From contig NC_135369.1 of NCBI RefSeq assembly GCF_049243985.1, positions 26,644,765 through 26,708,764 on the forward strand: a stretch of 64,000 nucleotides of DNA, written 5' to 3'. Made by a program: the position numbers and the translations under genes. Every line of letters begins with the position of its first letter. The stretch's first letter is position 1. The stretch is from Paroedura picta. Its lineage: Eukaryota; Chordata; Lepidosauria; Squamata; Gekkonidae. Below the pieces are notes generated by a model that was given only the letters and a program-made list of their open reading frames with translations, did not search any database and was not told the DNA's origin. This document shows, in pieces, positions 1 through 11,100 of the stretch.

Positions 1-540
1 ACTATTCCTAGATGGGGCTACAAGGTGGTGGTATGCCTGAACTGAAAAATCCCCCTGCATCCCCTCATTTCACACTTGCTACCATTTCCTGTTGTGCCCA
101 TGTTCCCGGAACCACCAAGGTTTCTCATCTTTTCAGACATCTGTGCAGCTGTAGGGCTCTGCAGAAATTCTTGCTTACCTGGCCTGCTCCTCATACCATT
201 CCCTTCAACGTGCAGCTGAGAATTCCAATCGTATTGTCCCCTGGATGGATGTCATTTGGCTCAGCCTGGATCAGGTGCCCAGGACCAGAGCTTGGTATGC
301 TTTTTAGAACAGCTCTTTGCATAGGTGGCTTTATCCAGCTCTCTGGGCACCACACAGGCAGCTCTGGGGCTGCTATTGCCAGCAGTGCTCTCCACCCCTG
401 AGCGCCACCCCCCCCTGCCAAGGAGGCAAAGACCCATTTCCCATCTCCTACCCTGGAGACTCTCAGGATGTGAAGTAAAGAAGCACAATGCCTCCCACTC
501 AATCCATATTAGGGAATTGGTCAGCATCCACCTTGGCTCC
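1..540. other. Unannotated stretch
   Basis: No recognisable gene or repeat. The overlapping short open frames show no family features. Confidence 0.4.
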
Positions 541-748
541 TCCCAACACATGAAGCTGCCTTCTCTCTAGTCCATCCTTGGTCTGTCAAGGTCAGCCTTG
601 TCCACGCCGACTGGCCGCGATTCTCCTGGGTCTCCAGTGGAAGTCTTTCACGTTACCTACCAACTGATCCTTTGAACTGGAGGTGCCTGGAATTGAACCT
701 GGGATCTTTAATCATGCAGAGCAGATGGTCTACCACTGAGCCACGGCA
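541..748 (-). mobile_element. tRNA-derived SINE (GTGGCTCAGTGGTAGA head)
   Basis: On the minus strand it reads GTGGCTCAGTGGTAGACCAT, then a box-B-like GGTTCAATTCC, then a body ending near ACATGAAGCTGCC. It is an old, diverged copy of a tRNA-headed SINE that recurs on the minus strand at 4262-4540, 40954-41100 and 45990-46125. The tRNA-like part is too diverged to be a working tRNA gene. Confidence 0.7.
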
Positions 749-903
749 TCTCTCCCAAGTGGGCAGCTGCTGTCTACTCACTCCTTCCTGGTACGTTCCA
801 TAAGAGGAAAGGTGCTGATGGCATCACCCCTGGTTAACAACTCAGTCTCCTATACTTTGGTCAGCTCTCTTTTTCACCCTGCCAATAAAGTGTCTTTGAA
901 CTT

Positions 904-940
904 AGAATCATAGAGTTGGAAGGAACTTCCAGGTTTCTTG
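904..940 (-). mobile_element. CR1 LINE 3' end fragment
   Basis: AGAATCATAGAGTTGGAAGG is the reverse complement of the characteristic CR1 terminus (CCTTCCAACTCTATGATTCT). Confidence 0.75.
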
Positions 941-1274
941 ATGTGTTTGTTGCAGAAGGGAGAAACAAACGGCCCTACATCTCGGAGGGAGCTGTCCAGA
1001 TCACAAGGACAGCCTGGATCATGTTTGATGCCAGCCCAGTTCACAGTAAATCTAGGCTAGCATTAAGCAGAATAGAACCAGCAGAGCTCTGGATTTCAAC
1101 TCTTGCCGTACCAGATCTGATCAACGGATCATGCAGCTTGGCTCTCTTGCTCTTCACTTTACTCTCTCCCCAATCCTGCCCCTAGTGGCAACAAGTAGCC
1201 CAAGTGAGTCCCCACCATTTTCTGGATGTAGCCTTAGGGTTAGCCACCACCTATTCTCCATGTGTTCATGTTTG

Positions 1275-1450
1275 TGCTAAGTGCCATTAAGATGCATCCA
1301 ACTTACAGCGAGCCTAAGAATTAATGACTGCCGAAACAGCCTATCGTTAGCAGCCGTGCTCAGGCCTGGCACACTGAGGGCTTTGCTGTGGTCAGCCCAT
1401 CTCATGTTGGGTCTCCCCTTTCTTCCTGCTGCCTTCCAACTTTTCCTGAT
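1275..1450 (-). mobile_element. RTE/BovB-type LINE 3' fragment
   Basis: Aligns by eye with the better copy at 49728-49965, sharing blocks such as AATGACTGCCGAAACAGCCT and CCATCTCATGTTGGGTCT. It is 3' reverse-transcriptase-ORF and UTR sequence in antisense, and heavily diverged. Confidence 0.6.
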
Positions 1451-1739
1451 GAAGGAGAGACAGAATCTATCCAGTGGCTTAATTAAGCATAAGAAGATAA
1501 AAAGTCTCTTGTTCTTTATTTAGACGTTGACTCTGTCAAAACGGTTTCTAGATTCATTTGTTTTCCGTTTTCAGTCTGGCTTTTGTCAGTGGCAATGAGT
1601 CCGTCCTTGTTAATATTTGAATATAATGAGGCAAATGCTCCTGTATCATGGAGAGTCAAGGCTGTGAGCTCTTGATCTCGCTCCATGATCTCGCTCATGG
1701 AGAGTCAAGCTTGTATGGAACTTGCACACAGAGCCAGCC

Positions 1740-2022
1740 ATGATCTCCAAATCTGAGCACTTTTATTATGGATCTGTTCTCAGGAAGTGGAAACACAAGC
1801 GAGTCCCCACTGGGGACAAGAGCACCAGGGCCAGCCAGCGCACGGGGCACAGTGCATACAGGCTGCCTAGAAATGCTCAGCCTATCCCCCTCCCGCTAGC
1901 TGTGAGTTGCATCGAGGCAGCACCAGCATCCTATGGCGTGGGCGCAGTGCAGCAGCGGGAGATTTGGTCCTTGGCTTGGAGAAGGGTCCCAGACTCAGCA
2001 GCCACGGCTCCCGGAGTGCAGC
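1740..2022 (-). promoter_or_regulatory. KHK 3' UTR with poly(A) signal at 1762-1767
   Basis: After the stop at 2023, the minus strand reads into a canonical AATAAA (complement of 1762-1767). A GT-rich stretch (GGCTCTGTGTG) follows about 25-40 nt further on, as expected of a cleavage site near 1740-1750. A second AATAAA lies at 1516-1521. The signals are seen; use of the proximal one is inferred. Confidence 0.6.
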
Positions 2023-2108
2023 TCACACGATCCCATCATAGCCGTGCACCCCGCACTTCCGGCCAGCCACCTGGCACCCATAAGCGATGGCCTCGTGAAG
2101 CGGTCTCC
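2023..2108 (-). CDS. KHK: KHK last coding exon (exon 8)
   Basis: 86 nt of coding sequence: it completes Gly271, then [19 protein letters not shown] and VHGYDGIV, then TGA. It matches human [27 protein letters not shown]. The acceptor is TGCGGCAG|GG. The 3' UTR continues to about 1740. Confidence 0.96.
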
Positions 2109-5100
2109 CTGCCGCAGAAAGCAGAGCGTCAACTCTCTCCACGAGGCAGAGGCACGGCCAGCAGCCTGTTTGGATCTGCTGGGAAGACTTGAAGGGGAAA
2201 TGGGCAGAGGGAGGCGTCTGGAGCATCTGGCCCTGTGCCCTGGTGCTGCTATTTGACAAGGCCTGAGGAACTGGACAGGACAGACGTGTGGGAGGAGGGG
2301 AGGGCTGCTGTACTCACCCCTGCTTAGGGCCAGGATAACAGACGCGTTGAAGGTGTCCCCGGCCCCCAGAGTGTCCACGACGTCGTCAGGGGGGCAGGCA
2401 TCTGAGTGCACCAGTGTCCCATCTGGCCCCATCGCATCGGCCCCGTGCTCAGCCCAAGCACAGATCACGGTGGCCCTGGGCAGGGAAGCAGGGAGTTGGC
2501 GGGGTGAGGACGCAGGGGCCCCTCTCCACCTGTGAGCATTGCCTCCTACCGAAAGGGGCAGAGCAGAAGCCAGGTGCCTGGCCATTCAGGTAGGATGGAG
2601 AACCCCGCTGCAGTATGAGTGTGGGTGGGCGTCACAAAATGGGGTGCCCTGAGCTAGACTGGCAGCGTGGAACTGAAGGGAGTGGTTTAGGTATTCCAAC
2701 GGCAGTCTTTGCAGGGGAAGCCCTTTGCAGGGCAAACGCACGTGCCCTCACACCACCAATTCAGGCAGAAGCCAAGGGAGCATATTGAGGTTGGGATCAA
2801 GAGAGATTTCCAAACCAGTCAGACAAACTGGGGGTGGGGGGAACTGCCACAGAGGGCCACTGAGTTGCATTCTCTGGCATGCTCACTGAAGAGTGTTAAA
2901 GAGAAGTGTAGGCTTTTACACCTTGCTTTTCTCGGCCTTATGGAGTTTCCAAAGAGCTGACAGTAGCCTTCTTATTCTCCCCACATTAGGTACCTTGTGA
3001 GGTAGGTAGGACTGAGAGAGCTCTGAGAGAACTGTGACTAGCCCAAGGTCACCTAGTAGGCCTCAGTTGGAAGAGTCGGGAATCAAGCCCAGTTCTCCAG
3101 ACTGGATTGTTGCCCGTAACCATGACACCACACTGACTTTCCTCCGGACAGCTGTTGACCACAGGTCAAGTCGGGGACTTTCTCCTGCTGCTGACGGGTG
3201 CTGTGAGGCCCCTCTGCACTCCGACTCCATTCCCTACACTCCCTTCTGGCCAAGGCTCTCTACGAAGCAAGTCCAGTCTAACTACCCGGCCTGACGTGGG
3301 CCTCTGCCTACCCTGGCTTCACACGCCTGTACAGCCCCTTCACCGCTTCAGAGGCAGAACAGAAGCCCAGATCTTTAGCCACGTCCTTGCTGACAAACAC
3401 CTGGAAGAAAGAGAAGAGGGGCAAGATCACCATTGCTTCAAGCTACTTTGCCTAGCCCAGCTCAGATGACTGTTGGGGGGCGCAGGGGCTTCATAAGCAG
3501 GCCACGAAGGGCATGGGGGACACACAGGAAGCTGCTTTGTACTGTTTGTTTATTTATTTGATTTATTTCCCGCCACTCCCTGACAGGCTCGTGGCGGGTA
3601 ACAATAGTCTTAAAACCCCATTCAAACTCCCACTAAAAGACCTTAAAACTCCCAACATGGCAGAAAAAATATCCCACTCCCACCCCCACTACTGAGGCAA
3701 CGGAGTAATGGAGGAGGAACAATGTACACTTCAAACACCGGGGGGGGGGGGGACACAATAGATCTATCTCGCCGACCCCAGCCTCAACCATAGACCTGGT
3801 GGAAGAGCTCCGTTTAGCAGGCCCTGCGGAACGTTGACAGATCCCACAGGGCCCGCAGCTCACCCAGGAGCTCATTCCACCAGGTAGGTGTCAAGATGGA
3901 AAAAGCCCTGGCCCTGGTTGAGGCCAGGCGCGCTTCCCTAGAGCCAAGAATGACAAGTAGATTTCCCCCCACAGAGCGTAAGGCCCTGCCTGGGGGGGCG
4001 GGGCATTATAGGGCGATAGGCAGTCCCTCAGGTCTGTGGGTCCCAACCCGTGTAAGGCCTTAAAGTTTAAAACCAAAACCTTGAACTGGATCCAGGCAAC
4101 AATTGGCAGCCAATGCAACTGCCTCAGCCGCGGCTGGATGTGGGCCCTCTAAGATGTGCCAGTGAGGACCCTAGCAGCTGCATTTTGCACTAGCTGAAGT
4201 TTCCGGATCAAGGACAAGGGTAGGCCCGCGTAGAGCAAGTTACCCTTAGATTCTTGTACTATTGCTCCACCAAGGTCAGCCTTGCCCATTGGGACTGATT
4301 GGGGCTCCTCCGCTTGAGCAGAGGTAGTCAACCTGTGGTCCTCCAGAAGTTCATGGACTACAATTCCCATGAGCCCCAGCCAGCAAACACTGGCAGGGGC
4401 TCATGGGAATTGTAGTCCATGGACATCTGGAGGGCCACAGGTTGACTACCTCTGCGCTAGAGGTCTTCCACATCTCTGAATCCTTTTTAGGTGGAGATGC
4501 TGGGCACTCAACCTGGGATCTGCCTGCTTTACCATTGAGCCACAACCTCCATCCCCCACCCCTGGTTCTTTTCTACTATTGTTAGAATTACCTAGCAGGT
4601 ATCTGAACATGCTGGTTGCCCTGACTTGTAGCTGAATAATTGGATCCACCAGTTAACAGCAAAAAGTCAAATGGGCCACTGAAATGTGTTTTGGCATTCC
4701 AAGCAGCTTGAGCATTAGGCTTCTTCCTAGGAGGATGGCAGGTCTCTATAGCTTTATAGTTTTGGGGACTCAACCATTGGCTTTGCAATATCACCATTAA
4801 TGGGGCAACAGCTGTTGGGCAGGCCCTAATCCAGATTGGGATGCCTGTTTTTGGCTTGTCCCTTAACTAGCCACACCTGTCCCAAGTTCCACCAAGGCAG
4901 CCCCTTAGATTCTTGACGGCTCCCACCTTTTGGGGCTCCCTACCACATCTCCGTAGCCAAAGAGCTGGTATAATTCTGGCCGTGGCTTCTCCACCTCCAC
5001 GGATGTGCCTATGCGCTGAGATTCCAAGCGGGTTTGGTTATGTTCCTCTACCCGTCGTATCATCTTCACCTGTTCAGAGGCGTTCCTGCCCTGGGAAGAG

Positions 5101-8100
5101 AGTTGTGCTCAGTGGGGCAGGCTGCTCAGACCCCACTGCCCAGCTCATTTATTTGAACAGCTGTTGAGAACTGCAGGGGAGGGCCTGCCTCTTCCCAGTT
5201 CTCTAGCAGTGGCTGCAACCACCCTGCCCATGGCTGACACTTGGCACTTTTGTAATCTCAGGATAACATTACAGCAGGGGTAGTCAACCTGTGGTCCTCC
5301 AGATGTCCGTGGACTACAATTCCCATGACCCCCTGCCAGCATTTGCTGGCAGGGGCTCATGGGAATTGTAGTCCATGGACATCTGGAGGACCACAGGTTG
5401 ACTACCCCTTCATTACAAGATAAAGGTCTTGTAATGCAGGCCAATATTAACACCCCCAGGATAACATTACAAGATAACAGTCCTGTAATGCAGGCCAATA
5501 TTATCACCCCCAAGTTTTTAAAACTTTCCTCAGGTCTCCCCTGCAAAGTATCAGGGCATTAAGCTTTTCTCTAGTCTTGAGGCTCTGGCAAATGCCCAAC
5601 CTGACCATCCTGGGAAACCAGCCCTGCGGCCAAGTTGGAGGCAACAGCTGCTTACATGACGCTGCCTTATACTGCCTGGCCACTGAACTGTTGGTCCAAG
5701 GTTGAACCCTCATTGGCAGGGGCTTAGGCAGGGCTCTTCCCAAGGGGTTAAAACCTAGACTTTCTGCATTTAAAAGAACCACGGAGTCCTATATGAACCT
5801 ACCCAACAGCTGAAATTATCTTACAAGGCCCTGCTTTGGGTCATCCCCCCACAAAGTCAATCAATCAATTAGGCACGTGACAACCCAGAGAGGGCCTTTC
5901 TGGCCATGGCACTGAAACGACAGAATATGAGTTTTAATGTGTTTTGATCATCGCCGTTTCATTGACGTCGTAAGCCGTCCTGAGTTCCACAAGATAGGAA
6001 AGCGGCTAACAAATGGTTAAATAAACAAAACGTACCAACTCTCCTTCAGGATAGATCAAGATGGGTAGCCATGTTAGTCCATTTGTAGCAACAGAAAGAA
6101 GCAAGAGACCAAAATGTAGTGAGCAGTGACTCACAAAAGGTCTCTCCCAGGGATATCCATCTGTCCTCTGCTGTCACTGTTTTCCACCAGTCAGTGAAGA
6201 CTATTTTGCTTCATCTGGCATTCCTCCTTCCTGCTGTATGCTTTAAGGATTGTTTTCTCCATATTTAATGTTTACTTTAGTTTTTGGTTTCAATTGCTTT
6301 GGCAACTGCTTTATGGCAGGTGTTTGTGACGTTTTAACGGTGAGCCACCTGGGGACACAACGGCAGCATACCCATTTGGGCTGGAAAGGAGGAATGGCAG
6401 AAAGGAAGAGCTCCTGAGCCACGCTGCTCCTTAGCATGCCTGCAGCCACCTTGCCTAAGTGGGGATTTTAACCAGCCTGAAAGGAGAGATGGAACACCAA
6501 CCACAGAGAAGGGGAGGGAGGGGAAACAGCAACGGGAACAGCAAGCACAAAGAGGCAAACCAGCTGGAGGAGAGCTCTAAGAGGGGCTGAGAGAGCTCTA
6601 AGAGAACTGCTCTGTGAGAACAGCTCTAATGGGACTGTGAGTGGCCCAGGGCCACCCAATTGGCTGCCTGAGGAAGTCTGGGGAATCAAACCAGTTTCCC
6701 AGATCAGAGCTTGCCACTCTTAACCACTACACCACACTGGCTCTGGAGAAGCAGAGGAGGATATCTGGAGAGGGACGCAAGACTCGGTGGCCTAAGCAGC
6801 AGCAGGCAACTCAGTGCTGCAAAGGAGCACCCACCGACAAGCTGAAGGATACGCCTTCCTCGAGTGGAGCTCTGCCGTCCCATGTCCCACAGGCAGATAG
6901 AGGCAGGAAAGGTCAGCAGGCTGCAGTCTTAGGGAGCACGTCCTATTCAACTCAAGGGGCATACATCTGGCTCACCATTAGGGTTGCCACCCTCCAGGTG
7001 GTGGCTGGAGATCTCCTGCTATTACAACTGATCTCCAGCCAACAGAGATCAGTTCCCCTGGAGGAAATGGAGGCTCTAGAATTCCCACTGAATTCTCTCC
7101 CCTCTCCAAATTCTGTCCTCAGGCTCCGCCCACAAAAATCTCCAGCTATTTCGCAGCCCAGAGCTGGCCGTCCTACTCACTGTGCTTAAGGACTGTAGCC
7201 TCAACTCACCTCCCAGTGAATCCACTTGTACTGAGACAGGTTAACCTTTTCAAAATCGGCATCAGTCACATCTGGCAGGTTGCTGCAGAGAGGGGTGGGA
7301 GGGATGTAGAGGGGACAAAATCTGTGAGACAGCAGGGGACGCAGGCTACGGGGTCCCCTCCCCAGATTATTCATTTAAATCAACAGCCTGCTCTCAAAAG
7401 GCAGGAATGCAAGCAACCATGATTAAGATGCACACCTATTGAAAAATAATTGACAGGGAACAGCCCTCTTCAACTCTGCCTTCCTGTCTGGAAGCCAACT
7501 GAACACAAAGAGTTTGGTCGGTCTCGGCTTGTGTTTCCATGGCACCCATCCAGTGCTTCTGGGCAGCTCGCAGCCAAGGCATTAAGCAGCAGCCATCCTT
7601 ATAGTTTGCCCTCAGAAGCCGGTCCACAGAGGTCAACTCTTTCTGATTAGGGGGGTTCTGTTTACACGTTGCCTGTGGAAAACCCTGCAGCAGCTTCCCT
7701 CCCCAGCAGTATGCAGAGAGCATTCCTAAGTGTTGATCTAGGGAACCCTGAAGAGTTTGTTCCTGGCATTTTCAAGATGTCCTCATCATGTGTCCAAGGA
7801 GTCTGGTCTCTGAAATACATGGCTTAAAATCTGAACAGACTACTGGAGGGCACTTGGACCCAGGCTAGCTCTGGATAAACATGGGGCAGTTCTGGCAAGG
7901 ACTGCATTTTGCCAGCATTGAACAGCTGTGGCCTTTCCTAGGCAGAAAAGATCTGGCCAATGTGGTGCATGCCCTGTTTACATCTATATTAGACATTTGC
8001 AATGCGCTCTGCACAGGGCTGTGGTAAGAAATGTTCGGAAACTTCAATTGGTGTCGAATGCTGCCGCTAGGAGTTTGACTGGAATGGATCATGGGAACTA

Positions 8101-11100
8101 TAGCACCCCAATTTTGGCCCATCTGCTCTGGCTTCCGAGTTGTTTCTGGGTGCAATTTTGCAGAGCCTGCAACATGGAGCTCTTCCGCCAGGTCTTTGGT
8201 TGAGGCCGGGGCTATAAGATCTGGGCTTCCCTCCTTATTGTTTCCCTATTTTATTAAGGCCCAGATGGCTCCTCTAATCCCCCCTGGATCTACCTGTATG
8301 AGCAAGGGGACGGGGAGAGTTATTGGTTGCCAACTGGATTTTGGGGGGGGGGGGAGGAATATGATGCTATTTTAAGGTGTTTTATTATAGGTTTTAATGT
8401 AGTTTTACCTGGATAGTTAGCCGCCATGAGCTGGTCATGGGAGTGGCGGGGTAGAAGTGGAATTAATGAATAATAAATAAGATTCTGGGCTTGCCCTTTA
8501 AAGCCTGACGTGTTTTGGGATCACCATACCTACCTTATGAAGCTGCCCAACCACTATGGCCATCTTCAGAGGCCCCGCTGTGGGTGCCCTCACTGCCTGA
8601 CTACCCAGGAGAAAGCCGCCTCAGTCATAGCACCAAGTCCTGGGACTCTCTTTCCAGCGAGACCTTTTCTGTTTGGTTTGGTGTTCTCTCAGTGATCCCA
8701 TCTTCCTGCCCCATGTTTTAATTGCTTGCCTTATGTCTTGGTGTTTTGGCTCTGGTTTTAATTATGTGGGGAGGTTTTAGCCGGTTTTAATGGTTTCACA
8801 AGAGCCAGTTTGGTGTAGTGGTTAGGAGTGTAGACTTCTAATCTGGCATGCTGGGTTTGATTCTGTGCTCCCCCACATGCAACCAGCTGGGTGACCTTGG
8901 GCTCGCCACGGCACTGATAAAACTGTTCTGACCGAGCAGTGATATCAGCACTCTCTCAGCCTCACCCACCCCACAGGCTGTCTGTTGTGGGGAGAGGAAA
9001 AGGAAGGTGACTGTAAGCCGCTTTGAGCCTCCTTCAGGTAGAGAAAAGCGGCATATAAGAACCAACTCTTCTTCTGTATGTTTTAGTTAGCCACCTTGCT
9101 GGTCTTTGTGAGGGGAGAAAGGCAGGATATAAATTGGACAAGGTTCCTGGCAGAGGAGCTGGGCTGGGTAAGGCAATTCTTCATGTTTTTTACCTCACAG
9201 AAGAGGAAACTGTAGCCTACAGAAATATGAATGACTGGAAGAGGCTTCAGCCCCCCTCCCCAAAACAAAAACAAGGACTAGATTCCCCTCACTCTCCGCT
9301 TTGCAATCTCTAAAGAGGAGAGCAGTCAAGCGTGAAAGGAAGGTGAAATGGGCCAGCACACAACATTAGTAAGAAAGTAGCTACCGATAACTCCCAATCT
9401 TGTGCTATGAGCCCACTTAAGAAGCAGTACTGGATAAGAAATTTAAATAACTTTGATGCCTGAGGCTAGCCCCCTCTTATTAGACATCCCAGCATGCAAT
9501 GCATCAGACCAGACACCTCCGAATGGGCCTTAAGCAGTACCAAACAGCATCATCACCTGCTTGAGAGCCAGTTTGGATGTTTGTTGTGGGGAGAAGACTG
9601 CAATTGAAGGACTGCAATCTGGATTTTCAGATAGTTAGGTGGATAGGGAATTGGTTAGAGAACCGCACTCAAAGAGTTGTTGTCAATGGTGCTTCATCAG
9701 ACTGGAGGGAGGTGAGTAGCGGGGTACCTCAGGGCTCGGTGCTCGGCCAGGTACTTTTTAGCATATTTATTAATGATCTAGATCAGTGGTCACCAACCTT
9801 TTTGAGGCTGGGGACCGGCAGGGCAACTGCCTGCGCCCACCGTGCAAGTGCGGCTGCGCATTGCACAAGCATGGCCGGGCATGCGCACATGCGTGGCCGA
9901 AATCGCACATGAGTGGCACTTTTGCGCACGCGCGATTTTGGCCACGCATGGCGCATGTGCGCATGTGCAGCCACACCTGCACAATGCGCGGGCGCGGTCC
10001 TGATTCCCTCTCCCCCCCTCCCGCAGTAAGAAGCTTCCCGGGCTGCAAGCTTGCAGCCCAGGAAGTTTTTTACTGCGGGGGGGGGGCGGGAAGAGGGAGC
10101 CGCGGCCCGGCGCCATGGCCTTCTGGGCCGCGGTCCACGGGTTGGGGACCACTGATCTAGATGAAGGGGTGGAGGGACTGCTCATTAAGTTTGCAGATGA
10201 CACCAAATTTGGAGGACTGGCAAATACTCCAGAAGATAGAGTTCAACAAGATCTGAATACAATGGAAAAATGGGCAAATGAGAACAAGATGCAATTTAAT
10301 AAAGGTAAGTGTACAGTTCTACACCTGAGTCAGAAAGATGAAAAGCATGCCTACTGGATGGGAGATACGCTTCTAGGTAAGACCTTGGGGTACTTGTGGA
10401 TTGTAAGTTAAAACATGAGCAGGCAGTGTGATGCAGCGGTAAAAAAGGCAAATGCCATTTTGAGATGTATCAACAGGGGCATGACATCAAAATCACAAGA
10501 TGTCATAGTCCCATTGTATACAGCACTGGTCAGACCACACTTGGAGTACTGTGTGCAGTTCTGGAGGCCTCACTTCAAGAAGGACGTGGATAAATTTGAA
10601 AGGGTACAGAGGAGAGCGACGAGGATGATCTGGGGACAAGGGACCAAGCCCTATGAAGATAGGTTGAGGGACTTGGGAATGTTCAGCCTGGAGAAAAGGA
10701 GGTTGAGAGGGGACATGATAGCCCTCTTTAAGTATTTGAAAGGTTGTCACTTGGAGGAGGGCAGGATGCTGTTTCCGTTGGCTGCAGAGGAAAGGACGCA
10801 CAGTAATGGGTTTAAACTACAACGATACAGGCTAGATATCAGGAAAAAATGTTTCACAGTCAGAGTAGTTCAGCAGTGGAATAGGCTGCCTAAGGAGGTG
10901 GTGAGCTCCTCCTCACTGGCAGTCTTCAAGCAAAGGTTGGATACACACTTTTCTTGGATGCTTTAGGATGCTTAGGGCTGATCCTGCGTTGAGCAAGAGG
11001 TTGGACTAGATGGCCTGTATGGCCCCTTCCAACTCTATGATTCTAAGAGAGGTAAGAGAAAGCAACTGTAAGCCACTTTGGCTGTTGCAGAATCTGCTTG

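Noticed and set aside
1995-2585. 196-codon minus-strand frame as an intact gene
   Set aside because: It contains KHK exon 7 but reads on into introns on both sides.
6641-7189. 182-codon plus-strand frame
   Set aside because: It runs through a Sauria SINE and a GGGTTGCCA-type repeat in KHK intron 4.
8801-8900. tRNA genes at the SINE heads
   Set aside because: Promoter-like boxes are present but the cloverleaf is not intact and the sequence continues into SINE bodies.
10415-10966. 183-codon open frame as a gene
   Set aside because: It is the C-terminal part of a CR1 LINE reverse-transcriptase ORF, followed by the CR1 terminus.
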